Of a stretch of 64,000 nt of DNA, positions 42,894 to 53,807 are shown one piece after another (the stretch's first letter is position 1; every line of letters begins with the position of its first letter). Below the pieces are notes generated by a model. It did not search any database and was not told where the DNA came from. It was given only the letters and a program-made list of their open reading frames with translations. The stretch is from Isoptericola cucumis (GTDB lineage Bacteria > Actinomycetota > Actinomycetes > Actinomycetales > Cellulomonadaceae), in the NCBI RefSeq assembly GCF_014635665.1, contig NZ_BMDG01000017.1:1-64000 (forward strand). The letters are read 5' to 3'. The translations under genes were made by a program, and so were the position numbers.

Positions 42894-45521
42894 TCAGCCC
42901 CCGGCCACCTGCGCCACCTCCTCGGCGGCCAGGGCCCGGTCCCACACGCGCACGTCGTCGACCGCGCCCGCCCAGAAGTCGACGTCGCCCTCGCCGAACC
43001 GCGCACGGCCCACGGTGAGCGGCCCCTCGGACGCGGGGTTCAGGCACTGCGTCATCGAGTCCTGCAGGACGCCGTCGACGTACAGGGAGTGGGTCTGCGT
43101 GGCCGCGTCCCGCACGCCCGTGACGTGGTACCAGCGGTCGACCTCGGGCACGAACGTCGACTCGACCCGCCCGCCGGCCGTCGAGAACGAGAACCGGTCG
43201 TTGTCCCCCCGCTTCTGCAGGAAGAACGCCGACTGGACGGGGCCGTCCTGACCCACGGCGGTGCGCCAGCCGTCGTCACGGTCCATCTTGACCCAGGCGG
43301 AGACCGTGAAGCTGCCCGTCGTGTCCAGCACGGGTCCGGCGGTCTCGGCGTGGCCGCCCGTCCCGTCGAGCTGCAGCGCCCCGCCGTCCCGGCCGGCCGT
43401 CCACGTCGCGCCCGGGCGGAGCGTCAGGTCGGCGTCGCCCGCCGCGTCGGCGGCGACGTCACCGACGCCCTCGTCCAGCGGCCAGGCCGACAGCCCGGTC
43501 AGGCCGGGCGTGCCGGGGTCGTCCGGCGGCGCGGCACCGCTGCCGTCCGCGGTCTCGATGATCTCCTCGTTGATGGCACGCACCTGGTCGAAGTCCATCT
43601 TCTCGACCTGCCGGTCGTAGGTGAAGAAGCCGTTGACCTCGTGCTCGACGTCGGTGATCTGCGTGTAGATCGACCCGCCGACGCCGCACTGCTGCGCCGC
43701 GGTGACGACGTCGCGCTGGTTCTCGACGTACCGCCGGGTCAGCGTGGCGGGGTCCGGCGTCATCTCGTACGCGTGCCCGTCGGCGAACCACATGTGACCG
43801 TCCGTCTCGAGGCCGAATCCGCCGTGCTCGCCGTCGATCGACGCCCGCTTGGCGTCCGGCGCCGGCGTGGCCGGCCCGACGTACTGGTGCCAGTCGACGA
43901 CGTCGCCGGCGCCGCTGTCCCCGAGCGAGTCGCAGCAGTTCACGCCGCTGTGCGCGTTCACCAGGCGGGACGGGTCCTGCGCCTTGACCTCCTCGGCGAT
44001 GCGGCCGGTGGCCTCCCGGGACCACTCGCCCCAGCCCTCGTTGAACGGCACCCAGCCGATGACGGAGGTCCAGCTCGAGTGCTGGTCGACCATCTCGTGC
44101 AGCTCCCGCTCGAACTGCTCCTGGGCGGCGGCCGGCGGTCGCCCCCCGGTCTTCATGGAGGGCATGTCCTGCCAGACGAGGAGGCCGAGCCGGTCGGCGT
44201 GGTAGAACCAGCGGTCCGGCTCCACCTTGATGTGCTTGCGCACCGTGTTGAACCCCAGCTCCTTGTGCTGCTCGAGGTCGAACGCGAGCGCCTCGTCGGT
44301 GGGCGCGGTGTAGATGCCGTCCGGCCAGTACCCCTGGTCCAGCGTCGAGAGCAGGAAGGTGATCTCGCCGTTGAGGGTGATCCGGTTCTTGCCGTCGGCA
44401 CCCGGCGCCACCCCGATCTCGCGCATCCCGAAGTAGGAGTCGACACGGTCGACGGGCCGCCCCTTCCCGCCGTCGTGCCCGGCGCTCCGGCCCGTGCCGT
44501 CGACGAGGCGCACCTGCAGGTCGTACAGGTACGGGTCGTCCGGCGACCAGAGGCGGGCGTCGGGCACCGGAAGGTCGAAGGTCTCGCCGACGACGCCGCG
44601 GGTGCGGCTCACCGGCCGCTTGCCGGCCCGCACCACGGCCTCGACCGTCATCCCCTCGGCCGCGTCGGTGCCCTCGACCGTGAGCGCCAACGTCCCCGAG
44701 TCGATGTCGGGGGTCATGTCCAGCTTCTCGACGGACGCCGGCGCGACCGGCTCGGCCCACACGGTCTGCCAGATGCCGGACGCCCCCTCGTAGAAGATGC
44801 CGCGGTCGGGGACGTTGCGCTGCTTGCCGACGGGCTGCCACGTGGCGTCCGTCCTGTCCGTCACGCCGACGACGACCTCCTGCGGGCCCGACCGGGTCAG
44901 GGCGTCGGTGACGTCGGCCGAGAACCGGCCGAACCCCCCGGTGTGCCGGGCCACCTCCTGGCCGTTCACCCACACGGTGGCGTCGTGGTCCACGGCGCCG
45001 AAGTGCAGCACGACCCGTTGGTCGCCGGCCCGCCAGGACTGCGGCACCTGCATCGTGCGGCGATACCACATGTGGTCGTCGTGGCGGTCGATCCCGGACA
45101 GCTCCGACTCCGCCGGGTACGGCACCAGGATCTCCTCGGCGAGGTCCTCGCCGAACGGGGGCGCCGCACCCTCCTCGGCCGCCGCGTACTGCCACAGGCC
45201 GTTGAGGTTGAGCCAGCGGTCGCGCTCCAGCTGCGGGCGGGGGTACTCCGGGAGCGCGTTGTCCGGGGTGACCTCGTCGGTCCACGGGGTCGGCAACCGG
45301 GCGTCGGTCACCGGCCAGGGGTCGGCGTCGGAGGCCGGCGCCGACGACGCCGGCAGCGGGCCGGCCACCGCCAGCACCCCGCCGGTGGCCACCGCCGCGA
45401 GGGCCGCGACCAGCCGCCGACGGCGCGCGTGCGGCGGTGGTGCGGGCCGTGCCTCGGGCCGGCTCAGGGGTGTGCTCGAACGGGGATTGCGTGATCTCTG
45501 CCGGAACGACAACGCTGTCAC
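42894..45521 (-). CDS. secreted glycoside hydrolase family 2 enzyme with LamG-like domain
   Basis: An 875-residue exported enzyme. After an Arg-rich N-terminus comes a signal sequence (RLVAALAAVATGGVLAVAGPLPASSAPA). A GH2 jelly-roll follows (DRWLNLNGLWQYA ... MWYRRTM ... VWVNGQEVA), then an Ig-like domain and a TIM barrel with HIKVEPDRWFYHADRLGLLVWQDMPS, IGWVPFNEGWGEWS (acid/base Glu) and SIDGEHGGFG. The last 200 residues are a LamG/concanavalin-like domain (GSFTVSAWVKMD ... YVDGVLQDS). Likely substrate is a beta-galactoside or related polysaccharide; exact specificity is unknown. The GTG at 45521 has GAGG at 4 nt; another GTG at 45560 is possible. Confidence 0.88.
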   Translation of the reverse strand: MTALSFRQRSRNPRSSTPLSRPEARPAPPPHARRRRLVAALAAVATGGVLAVAGPLPASSAPASDADPWPVTDARLPTPWTDEVTPDNALPEYPRPQLERDRWLNLNGLWQYAAAEEGAAPPFGEDLAEEILVPYPAESELSGIDRHDDHMWYRRTMQVPQSWRAGDQRVVLHFGAVDHDATVWVNGQEVARHTGGFGRFSADVTDALTRSGPQEVVVGVTDRTDATWQPVGKQRNVPDRGIFYEGASGIWQTVWAEPVAPASVEKLDMTPDIDSGTLALTVEGTDAAEGMTVEAVVRAGKRPVSRTRGVVGETFDLPVPDARLWSPDDPYLYDLQVRLVDGTGRSAGHDGGKGRPVDRVDSYFGMREIGVAPGADGKNRITLNGEITFLLSTLDQGYWPDGIYTAPTDEALAFDLEQHKELGFNTVRKHIKVEPDRWFYHADRLGLLVWQDMPSMKTGGRPPAAAQEQFERELHEMVDQHSSWTSVIGWVPFNEGWGEWSREATGRIAEEVKAQDPSRLVNAHSGVNCCDSLGDSGAGDVVDWHQYVGPATPAPDAKRASIDGEHGGFGLETDGHMWFADGHAYEMTPDPATLTRRYVENQRDVVTAAQQCGVGGSIYTQITDVEHEVNGFFTYDRQVEKMDFDQVRAINEEIIETADGSGAAPPDDPGTPGLTGLSAWPLDEGVGDVAADAAGDADLTLRPGATWTAGRDGGALQLDGTGGHAETAGPVLDTTGSFTVSAWVKMDRDDGWRTAVGQDGPVQSAFFLQKRGDNDRFSFSTAGGRVESTFVPEVDRWYHVTGVRDAATQTHSLYVDGVLQDSMTQCLNPASEGPLTVGRARFGEGDVDFWAGAVDDVRVWDRALAAEEVAQVAGG

Positions 45522-45604
45522 CTTTCCTCGGTCCACTCCGTCGTGGTGCCACCAGCGCACCCGCGATGCCTGGATCGCGCAACTCGGGCGGTCCTCGGAC
45601 GCAC

Positions 45605-45635
45605 GAGGGCCCGCACCCGAGAACCGGGTGCGGGC
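45605..45635 (-). terminator. terminator after sigA
   Basis: GGGCCCGCACCCG (45605-45617) pairs perfectly with CGGGTGCGGGCCC (45623-45635) around AGAAC, 17 bp beyond the sigA stop and 83 bp before the GH2 start on the same strand. Confidence 0.85.
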
Positions 45636-45652
45636 CCTGTGACCTGCGGGTG

Positions 45653-47212
<1,560 letters not shown>

Positions 47213-47233
47213 AAACCGACCTTTCGGCATTCG

Positions 47234-47305
47234 AGGGTACGGTGCACCGCCGTCGTTGCCCTGGGACTGGGAGGGTCGAGGCTCGAGCGGGACACCCCTA
47301 TTGTA
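47234..47305 (-). promoter_or_regulatory. two promoter elements upstream of sigA
   Basis: On the minus strand TACAAT (47305-47300) is a near-consensus -10 box about 90 nt before the sigA start, and TACCCT (47239-47234) is a second, 21 nt before the GTG. A clear -35 is not visible for either. The wider gap 47213-47604 between uspA and sigA holds these elements and no gene that I can support. Confidence 0.55.
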
Positions 47306-47604
47306 CCGGCGACACCCGCGCCAGCACGGCACCCTGGGCTCCTGCGCCCGCATGTGCACCCTGCTCCGCTCGTTCACCGGTCCTTGTCCAACGCCCGGGA
47401 CCGGACGAAGATTCCCACCATGCTGCGGCAGACGCGGCCTGGCGGAACCTCGGCCGGGGGCCGCCGCGCCGGCCTGTGACCGGCGGGTGGTCACGTGTGT
47501 CACACCACGGCGCCGTCGCCGTCACCCGCACGATCGCCCGCACCGTCACCACCAGGACGAACGCTCGCGTCCCTCGCGCGGCCGGGCCGTGCGGCCTCCG
47601 GTCG

Positions 47605-47964
47605 TCACGGCTTCACCGCGAGCACCGGGCACGGCGCCTCCAGCAGGATCCGCTGCGCGCCCGACCCCAGGATCAGCTTGCCCACCGGGCTGCGTCGACG
47701 GAGGCCGATCACGATCAGCTCGGCCCCGGAACCGTGCGCGGTCCGCACCAGGTCCTCCGCAAGATCACCCGTGCCGGGCACGATCCTGGAGGAGACACCG
47801 GCGTCGGCCAGCCGGGCCCCGACCGCCTCCACCGCCTCCCGGTCCTCCTCGGGCCGGCTCACGACGACGGCCAGGGGGACGTTCCGTTCCCGGGCCTCGG
47901 TGACGGCAGCGGTGAGCGCCGCCTGCCCCTCCGCCGTGCCCAGGAGTCCGACGACGATCGACAT
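47605..47964 (-). CDS. universal stress protein, single UspA domain
   Basis: A 119-residue protein with an N-terminal MSIVVGLLGTAEGQAALTAAV strand-helix and the ATP-binding end GSGAELIVIGLRRRSPVGKLILGSGAQRILLEAPCPVLAV, where G-x2-G-x9-G(S/A) is preserved. It probably binds ATP. The ATG at 47964 has a TAGCGT box 7 nt upstream and is likely leaderless. It lies between sigA and the DUF4192 gene on the same strand. Confidence 0.9.
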   Translation of the reverse strand: MSIVVGLLGTAEGQAALTAAVTEARERNVPLAVVVSRPEEDREAVEAVGARLADAGVSSRIVPGTGDLAEDLVRTAHGSGAELIVIGLRRRSPVGKLILGSGAQRILLEAPCPVLAVKP

Positions 47965-47974
47965 GGGTGGCACG

Positions 47975-49297
47975 CTACCCGACCCTCCCGCCGTCCGCGC
48001 CGGCCCCGGTGCCCCGGGGCATCGCCCGCACCCAGCCGGGCGGGACCGCCGCAGCGAGCACCCCGTCGAGCAGGGCTGCCAGCCGGTATGCCGGGTCCGC
48101 CTCGGCGGCCGCCGCGACGCGGTGGGCGGCGAGCCCGCCGTCACCCTGCCACCAGGCGAGCAGGCCCAGCAGCGTGAGCGGGGCGGCGTGCCACCGCCGC
48201 GGCACGTGCGCGACGAGCTGCTCCAGCACCACCTGCGCGGCTGCCGCCGTCCCCGGGTCCGGCAGGACGGCGACCCGCGGGTCCACGACGCGCGCGATCG
48301 CCCGCGCCGTGGCCACCTCGACCTCGGCCCGCCCGGCAGCGTCCTCGTCGGGAGCGTCCCTGCCGGCGACGGTGCGGCGCGCGGGCTCGTCCCCGCCGGG
48401 GATCACGGACAGCAGGACGGCGTCCCGGACCGCGACGTCGTCGAGCGCGACGGCGAACCGGCCCAGGCGTGCGGGCGGCAGGTCCGTCGGCGCGGACTCC
48501 CCCGGGCCGAGCTCGAGGTCCCGCGCGGCGTGGCGCACGAGGTCGCACCACAGGTCGTACCCGGAGGCCCGGCTGCGGGCGGCGTGGTCCCGTGGCGTCG
48601 CACCGGCGCCCGCGGCCGGCGCCTCGCGGACGGCCTCCCGGGCACGGGCGGCGCGGGTCGCAGCGCGCGCCGCCCGCGAGCGCCGGGCGTCGTCGACCCG
48701 AGGGAGCCGGTACGCGTCGTCGGCCGACGACGCCACCGCGCGCCCGGTCAGCGCCAGCGCCGCGTTGACCGCGCGGTGCTCGAGGTCGGCGGGCGGGTGC
48801 CCGTGCGGAGGGCAGCACGCGGGGTCGGTGCAGTCCAGGCCGCGATAGCCCTCAGGCGCCACCAGCCAGGGGTCGACGTCGCCCACGAGCGCGAGCTCCG
48901 CCAGCGCGGGACCGACCAGGCGCCGCGCGGTCCGCGCGTCGCGCGCCGTGTGGACCGCCGCGACGATCTCCGCGGTCCCGACCCGCCGTGCCGCCGCGAC
49001 CAGCCGGTCGACGGCGCCCCGCCCTTCCCTGCCGGACGAGCCGCCGCGCAGGTCGTCGAGGCCCACCCGGGCGACCAGTCCCACGACCTGCCGGTCGGTG
49101 ACACACACGACCACGAGGCTCTCCCTCGGCCGGTACCCGAGGAGGTGCGGGACCGCCGCGAGGAGGTCGCGGGCGGAGCGTGCCCGGACGACCGGCGGGT
49201 CGGCGTCCGCGGCGGGACTGCCGGCGGCACCGCCGCCGGGGTCGGCGGACGGGTCGGGCGGCGGCACGGCATCACGTGTCTGGGCTGTCGGTGGCAT
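47975..49297 (-). CDS. DUF4192 family protein
   Basis: A 440-residue protein with the DUF4192 start VVRARSARDLLAAVPHLLGYRPRESLVVVCV and the C-terminal block RRWHAAPLTLLGLLAWWQGDGGLA...AEADPAYRLAALLDGVLAAAVPP. An Ala/Arg-rich middle part separates them. Common in actinobacteria near sigA; function unknown. The ATG at 49297 is chosen over an upstream start that would add 25 unconserved residues. Confidence 0.88.
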   Translation of the reverse strand: MPPTAQTRDAVPPPDPSADPGGGAAGSPAADADPPVVRARSARDLLAAVPHLLGYRPRESLVVVCVTDRQVVGLVARVGLDDLRGGSSGREGRGAVDRLVAAARRVGTAEIVAAVHTARDARTARRLVGPALAELALVGDVDPWLVAPEGYRGLDCTDPACCPPHGHPPADLEHRAVNAALALTGRAVASSADDAYRLPRVDDARRSRAARAATRAARAREAVREAPAAGAGATPRDHAARSRASGYDLWCDLVRHAARDLELGPGESAPTDLPPARLGRFAVALDDVAVRDAVLLSVIPGGDEPARRTVAGRDAPDEDAAGRAEVEVATARAIARVVDPRVAVLPDPGTAAAAQVVLEQLVAHVPRRWHAAPLTLLGLLAWWQGDGGLAAHRVAAAAEADPAYRLAALLDGVLAAAVPPGWVRAMPRGTGAGADGGRVG

Positions 49298-49446
49298 GCC
49301 CCGATCCCAGCGCGCTCCGGTCGCGCCCCGCGCGGCCGGTGGGCAGGTCTGTGGACGCCCCGACCTGGGCACAGGTTCCGCCGCCCGTCGCCCCGCGCAC
49401 CGACCCGTCGTGACCGACGACCGCGGGGCCCGCTACGGTGGGCGCC

Positions 49447-50094
49447 GTGCTCCCGTCCGACCCTGCGCACCCCCGTCGACCCCGCGCCGTGAGGCGTCCC
49501 GCGACGCGTCCCGCGGGCGTCGTGGCAGGCGTCACGAGCGTGCTGCTCCTGGCCGGCCTCACGGCCTGCCAGGCGGACGGCGGTCCCGCGTCCGGCTCCG
49601 ACGCCTCCGCCCGGTCGGCCGCGTCGGACACGTCCGACGACTCCGGGCGCGGCGTCCGCGGCGAACCCGGGGACGACGCGGAGACCACCACGGACCCCCA
49701 GCCCGCCGACACCCCGGCGGCGCTCCCCACGTTCGACCCCGCCACCACCGTGGGCGGGTACGCGCCGGACTTCCCGAAGGACCTCCTCGGCGCACCGGAC
49801 GACGCGACGGTGCTCGCCAGCTCCGCCGTCCCCGGCGACGGGCGGCTGACCGAGGTGACGCTCAACCTCACCACCTCCCGCAGCGCGCAGCAGGTCATCG
49901 ACCAGCTCGCCGAACGGCTCCGGGACGCCGGGTTCGAGGAGTCGGCGTCGACGACCTTCTCCGGGCTCACGGCGCAGACCACCTTCACCCGCAAGCAGCA
50001 GCACAAGAAGCCCGTCCTGGAGACCGTGCTCCTCGGCGTCTTCGACGAGGGCGAACGGCGGCTCGTGACGGTGAGCGGGTCCCTCGTCGTCTGA
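49447..50094 (+). CDS. lipoprotein of unknown function
   Basis: A 215-residue lipoprotein with an Arg/Pro-rich n-region, helix AGVVAGVTSVLLLAGLTAC (lipobox LTAC) and a long Ser/Asp-rich linker. The C-terminal 120 residues (LPTFDPATTVGGYAPDFPKDLLGAPDDATVLASSAV ... ITDQL-like repeat VIDQLAERLRDAGFEE) resemble small actinobacterial lipoprotein domains without a named role. The GTG start is leaderless (TACGGT 7 nt upstream). Confidence 0.78.
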   Translation: MLPSDPAHPRRPRAVRRPATRPAGVVAGVTSVLLLAGLTACQADGGPASGSDASARSAASDTSDDSGRGVRGEPGDDAETTTDPQPADTPAALPTFDPATTVGGYAPDFPKDLLGAPDDATVLASSAVPGDGRLTEVTLNLTTSRSAQQVIDQLAERLRDAGFEESASTTFSGLTAQTTFTRKQQHKKPVLETVLLGVFDEGERRLVTVSGSLVV

Positions 50095-50152
50095 CCCCTC
50101 CCGGCGCCCGGCCCGGCTCACCGCGCCCGCGGGTCGGCTTAGGCTGTCGGAC

Positions 50153-51259
50153 ATGCCCACCGCCACCGCCCTCGTCGATCTCGAGAACCTCCGCACCGAC
50201 GTGGACGCGGCGCTCGACCAGCACCTCGAGGCCCTGGCCGCCGAGGTGAGCACGGTGGGCGCCGCCGCGTCCGCGCTGACCACGCAGGTCGCCGCGCTGC
50301 TCTCCGGCGGCAAGCGCCTCCGGGCGGCGTTCTGCTACTGGTCCGCGCGGGCCCACGGCGTGCCGGCCGAGGGTCCCGGGCGGGACGCGGCCGTGCGCGC
50401 GGGCGCCGCGCTCGAGCTGTTCCAGGCTGCGGCGCTGCTGCACGACGACGTCATGGACGCCTCCGACACACGCCGCGGCCGCCCGACGGCCCACCGCGTG
50501 TTCGAGGCCCGGCACTCCGGCGCCCGCTGGTCGGGGGACGCGGGGCGCTTCGGCACGGCGGCGGCGATCCTGCTCGGGGACCTGTGCCTCGTCGCGTGCC
50601 AGCGCGAGATGGCGGCCGCGGTCGCCGGGCTGCCGGCGGGACGCGCGGCGGCGACGCGCGAGGTCTTCGACGCGATGCAGACCGAGGTCGTCGTCGGGCA
50701 GTACCTCGACGTGCTCGTGCAGGCCGAGCCGTGGGGGCTCGACCCGGCGTCCGACGAGCAGCGCGCACGGGCGGTGCTGCGGGCGAAGTCGGCCCGCTAC
50801 TCGGTCGAGCGGCCGCTCGTCCTCGGCGCGCTGCTCGCCGGCGCGGGGCCGGAGGCGCTCGCCGCGATGACCGCGGCGGGCACCCCGCTGGGCGAGGCCT
50901 TCCAGCTCCGCGACGACGTCCTCGGGGTCTTCGGCGACCCGGCGGTGACGGGCAAGCCCGCCGGGGACGACCTGCGCGAGGGCAAGCGGACCGTCCTCGT
51001 CGCCCGGACGATGGCGAACGCCGACGGTGCCGGCCGCGAGCTGCTGGCGACGAGCCTGGGCGACCCCGACCTCGACGCCGGGACGGTGGCCCGGCTGCGC
51101 GACGTCATCACCTCGAGCGGCGCGCTCGCAGAGGTCGAGGACCTCATCGCCCAGCTGACCGGGCAGGCCCTCGACGCCCTCGGCGCGGCCGACCTCGACG
51201 AGCGCTCCCGGACGGTGCTCGCCGACCTCGCGCGGGCGGCGGTCGACCGGGCCGCCTGA
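50153..51259 (+). CDS. polyprenyl diphosphate synthase (IdsA-like)
   Basis: A 368-residue trans-prenyltransferase. The first Asp-rich motif is LLHDDVMDASDTRRGRPTAH, the second FQLRDDVLGVFGDPAVTGKPAGDDLREGKRT, and GGKRLRAAFCYW is the conserved N-terminal box. It condenses IPP with allylic diphosphates, giving geranylgeranyl or longer chains for quinones or carriers. The order with the Rv2175c-like and kinase genes matches M. tuberculosis idsA2. The ATG at 50153 has TAGGCT 7 nt upstream. Confidence 0.93.
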   Translation: MPTATALVDLENLRTDVDAALDQHLEALAAEVSTVGAAASALTTQVAALLSGGKRLRAAFCYWSARAHGVPAEGPGRDAAVRAGAALELFQAAALLHDDVMDASDTRRGRPTAHRVFEARHSGARWSGDAGRFGTAAAILLGDLCLVACQREMAAAVAGLPAGRAAATREVFDAMQTEVVVGQYLDVLVQAEPWGLDPASDEQRARAVLRAKSARYSVERPLVLGALLAGAGPEALAAMTAAGTPLGEAFQLRDDVLGVFGDPAVTGKPAGDDLREGKRTVLVARTMANADGAGRELLATSLGDPDLDAGTVARLRDVITSSGALAEVEDLIAQLTGQALDALGAADLDERSRTVLADLARAAVDRAA

Positions 51260-51323
51260 GCGGCGCCCGACCACCGCCGACGCGCCGGGAGTCCACGGGA
51301 CGTCCGCGGGGCGTGCCGGACCG

Positions 51324-51737
51324 TCAGCCGACGGTCTGGGCCACGCGCCGCACCTCGTGCTTGCGCCCGGACCGGAGCGCCTCGACCGGGGTGGTCCCCA
51401 TCGACTCCTCCGGCTCGAAGAGCCAGCGCAGGATGTCGTCGTCGGGCAGTCCGCCGTCAGCGAGGACGAGGACCGTGCCGCGCAACGCCCCGAGCACCTC
51501 CTGGCCGCCGTCCTCGGACGGCACCAGGAACGCGGCGGGCACCTGGAACGTGCGACGCTCCCCGCGCCGCACCCCCACCAGGTTCCGCTCCGACACCTGC
51601 CGGCGGACCTTGCCGACGTCGGTGCCGAGCGCCTCGGCGACGTCGGGCAGCGTCAGCCACTCCCCGACGAGCGCATCGAGCGAGCTCTGCCCGTCGTCGT
51701 CGGACGGGCGGGCCTGGGTGGGGGACGCATCACTCAC
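51324..51737 (-). CDS. Rv2175c-like DNA-binding protein, likely kinase substrate
   Basis: A 137-residue protein with a winged helix (EWLTLPDVAEALGTDVGKVRRQVSERNLVGVRRGERRTFQVPAAFL) and a C-terminal helical region. It matches Rv2175c of M. tuberculosis, a DNA-binding protein phosphorylated by the adjacent kinase PknL. Here too it diverges from a PASTA kinase, 48 bp apart. The Thr/Ser-rich N-terminus (MSDASPTQARPS) is a plausible phosphorylation target. Confidence 0.88.
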   Translation of the reverse strand: MSDASPTQARPSDDDGQSSLDALVGEWLTLPDVAEALGTDVGKVRRQVSERNLVGVRRGERRTFQVPAAFLVPSEDGGQEVLGALRGTVLVLADGGLPDDDILRWLFEPEESMGTTPVEALRSGRKHEVRRVAQTVG

Positions 51738-51785
51738 CGGGCCAGCCTACGGCCCCGCCGGCGCCCCCGCGCCTACACTCGTCGC

Positions 51786-53807
51786 GTGGCCATCGCGACG
51801 ACCGACCCGCTCCTCGGCCGCCTGGTCGACGGGCGGTACGAGGTCTCCGCACGCCTCGCCCGCGGCGGGATGGCCACGGTCTACCTCGCCACCGACCGCC
51901 GGCTCGACCGCGACGTCGCGGTCAAGGTCATGCACCCCCACCTGGCGGACGGCGTCGACGGCGCGGCCTTCGTCTCCCGCTTCCGGCGGGAGGCGCGGGC
52001 CGCCGCACGCCTCACCCACCCGGGGGTGGTCGCCGTCTACGACCAGGGGCTCGACGGCGACACGAGCTACCTCGTGATGGAGTACGTGCCGGGCACCAAC
52101 CTGCGGCACGAGCTGCACACCGAGGGCACGCTGAGCGTGCGGCGCACGCTCGACGTCCTGGCCCAGGTCCTCGCCGCGCTCGCCGCCGCGCACCGCAAGC
52201 AGCTCGTGCACCGCGACGTGAAGCCCGAGAACGTCCTCGTCGTCGCCGACCCGGACGCCACCGACGACGAGCCCGAGGACGGCGACGGGCCGGCCGGTGG
52301 CCGGGTGAAGGTCGCGGACTTCGGCCTCGCGCGCGCGGTCACCGAGGTCACGTCGACGGCCACCGGGACCATCCTGGGCACCGTCGCCTACCTCGCCCCC
52401 GAGGTGGTGACGAGCGGCGCCTGCGACGCCCGGACCGACGTCTACGCGGTGGGCGTGCTCGCGTACGAGATGCTCACCGGGACGCTCCCCTACCCCGGGG
52501 AGCCGCCCCTGCAGGTGGCGTTCCACCACGTCCACGACGACTTCCCGGCGCCGTCCGGACGGGTGCCCTGGCTGCCCCCCGAGCTGGACCGGTTCGTGGC
52601 CTCGTGCACCGCACGCAACCCCCAGGCCCGACCTGCGGACGCGGGTGCGGCGCTCGAGGCGCTCGAGCTCCTGCGCGCGGGGCTCGACGACGACGTCCTG
52701 GACCTGCGTGCCGACCCGCCGCCGCGGGTGGCCGACGACGCCGACGACGCCCCCCGCGGCCCCGACGAGGACGACGTCGACGACGGCGGGACGAGCGCCG
52801 TGGACGAGATCCCGACCGGCTTCTTCCAGGAGGTCTCCGCGCCGGGCCGCGCGACCGACCTCCTCGTCGAGCAGCCGACCGCGGCGCTCGACGACGGGAG
52901 CCGGCGGCGCTCGCGACGGCGGCGTGTCGTCGCCTGGGTCCTCGTGCTGCTCCTGCTGGTCGGCGGGGGCGGCTACAGCACCTGGTGGTGGTTCGACGAC
53001 GGCCCCGGCGCCTGGACCACCGTGCCCACCGGCATCGCGGGCGTGCCCGCGGACGACGCCGAGCAGGTGCTCGGCCAGGCCGGCCTCGACACGTCGGCCA
53101 GCCGTGCCTTCCACGACGACGTCCCCGCCGGCGCCGTCGTCACCACCCGCCCCGCGCCGGGCGAGCGCGTCCGCAAGGACGGCAGCGTGGAGGTGGTGGT
53201 CTCGCGCGGGGTGCAGATGCTCACCGTCCCGGGCGAGCTGGTCGGCGCGCACCGGAAGCAGGCCGCGGCAGCGCTCGAGGACGCCGGGTTCGGGCTCGCG
53301 CCCGTGGTCCGCGAGCACGACGACGCGGCGGCGAAGGGCACCGTCCTGGGCGTCTCGGTGCCCGAGGGCTCACGGCAGCGGCACGACACCCCGGTGCGGC
53401 TGACGGTGTCCGACGGCCCGGCACCCGTCCAGGTGCCGCAGGAGGTCGGCAAGGAGAAGGACGAGGCCGTCGCCGACCTGGAGAGCCTGGGGCTGCGCGT
53501 CACGCTCGCCGAGCCCGAGTACTCCGAGACCGTGGACAAGGGCCACGTGCTGTCCCAGACGCCCGAGCACGGGGCCACCGCGCACCGGACCGACACCGTG
53601 ACGCTCACCGTGTCGCAGGGCCCGCCCCTGGTCGCCGTGCCCGACGTCGTCGGGATGAAGAGCGCCGAGGCCCACGACGCGCTGGAGAAGGCCGGCTTCC
53701 AGGTGGAGGAGAACAGCTACCTCGGCGGGCTGCTCGATACCGTGCGGTTCCAGGACACCACCGGCAAGGCGCCCAAGGGCAGCACCGTCACCGTGACTGT
53801 CTGGTGA
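51786..53807 (+). CDS. pknL: Ser/Thr protein kinase with four PASTA domains (PknL-like)
   Basis: A 673-residue membrane kinase. The kinase domain (residues about 15-285) has GGMATVYLA, VAVKVM, HRDVKPENVLV (catalytic Asp144), DFGLA and APE. An acidic juxtamembrane region leads to a transmembrane helix (VVAWVLVLLLLVGGGGYSTWWW, about residues 380-400). Four PASTA domains follow, each about 65 residues, the last starting VAVPDVVGMKSAEAHDALEKAGF. PASTA domains bind peptidoglycan or muropeptides, so it should sense wall fragments. The GTG start is leaderless (TACACT 6 nt upstream). Its last 20 bp overlap the convergent aroG. Confidence 0.94.
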   Translation: MAIATTDPLLGRLVDGRYEVSARLARGGMATVYLATDRRLDRDVAVKVMHPHLADGVDGAAFVSRFRREARAAARLTHPGVVAVYDQGLDGDTSYLVMEYVPGTNLRHELHTEGTLSVRRTLDVLAQVLAALAAAHRKQLVHRDVKPENVLVVADPDATDDEPEDGDGPAGGRVKVADFGLARAVTEVTSTATGTILGTVAYLAPEVVTSGACDARTDVYAVGVLAYEMLTGTLPYPGEPPLQVAFHHVHDDFPAPSGRVPWLPPELDRFVASCTARNPQARPADAGAALEALELLRAGLDDDVLDLRADPPPRVADDADDAPRGPDEDDVDDGGTSAVDEIPTGFFQEVSAPGRATDLLVEQPTAALDDGSRRRSRRRRVVAWVLVLLLLVGGGGYSTWWWFDDGPGAWTTVPTGIAGVPADDAEQVLGQAGLDTSASRAFHDDVPAGAVVTTRPAPGERVRKDGSVEVVVSRGVQMLTVPGELVGAHRKQAAAALEDAGFGLAPVVREHDDAAAKGTVLGVSVPEGSRQRHDTPVRLTVSDGPAPVQVPQEVGKEKDEAVADLESLGLRVTLAEPEYSETVDKGHVLSQTPEHGATAHRTDTVTLTVSQGPPLVAVPDVVGMKSAEAHDALEKAGFQVEENSYLGGLLDTVRFQDTTGKAPKGSTVTVTVW

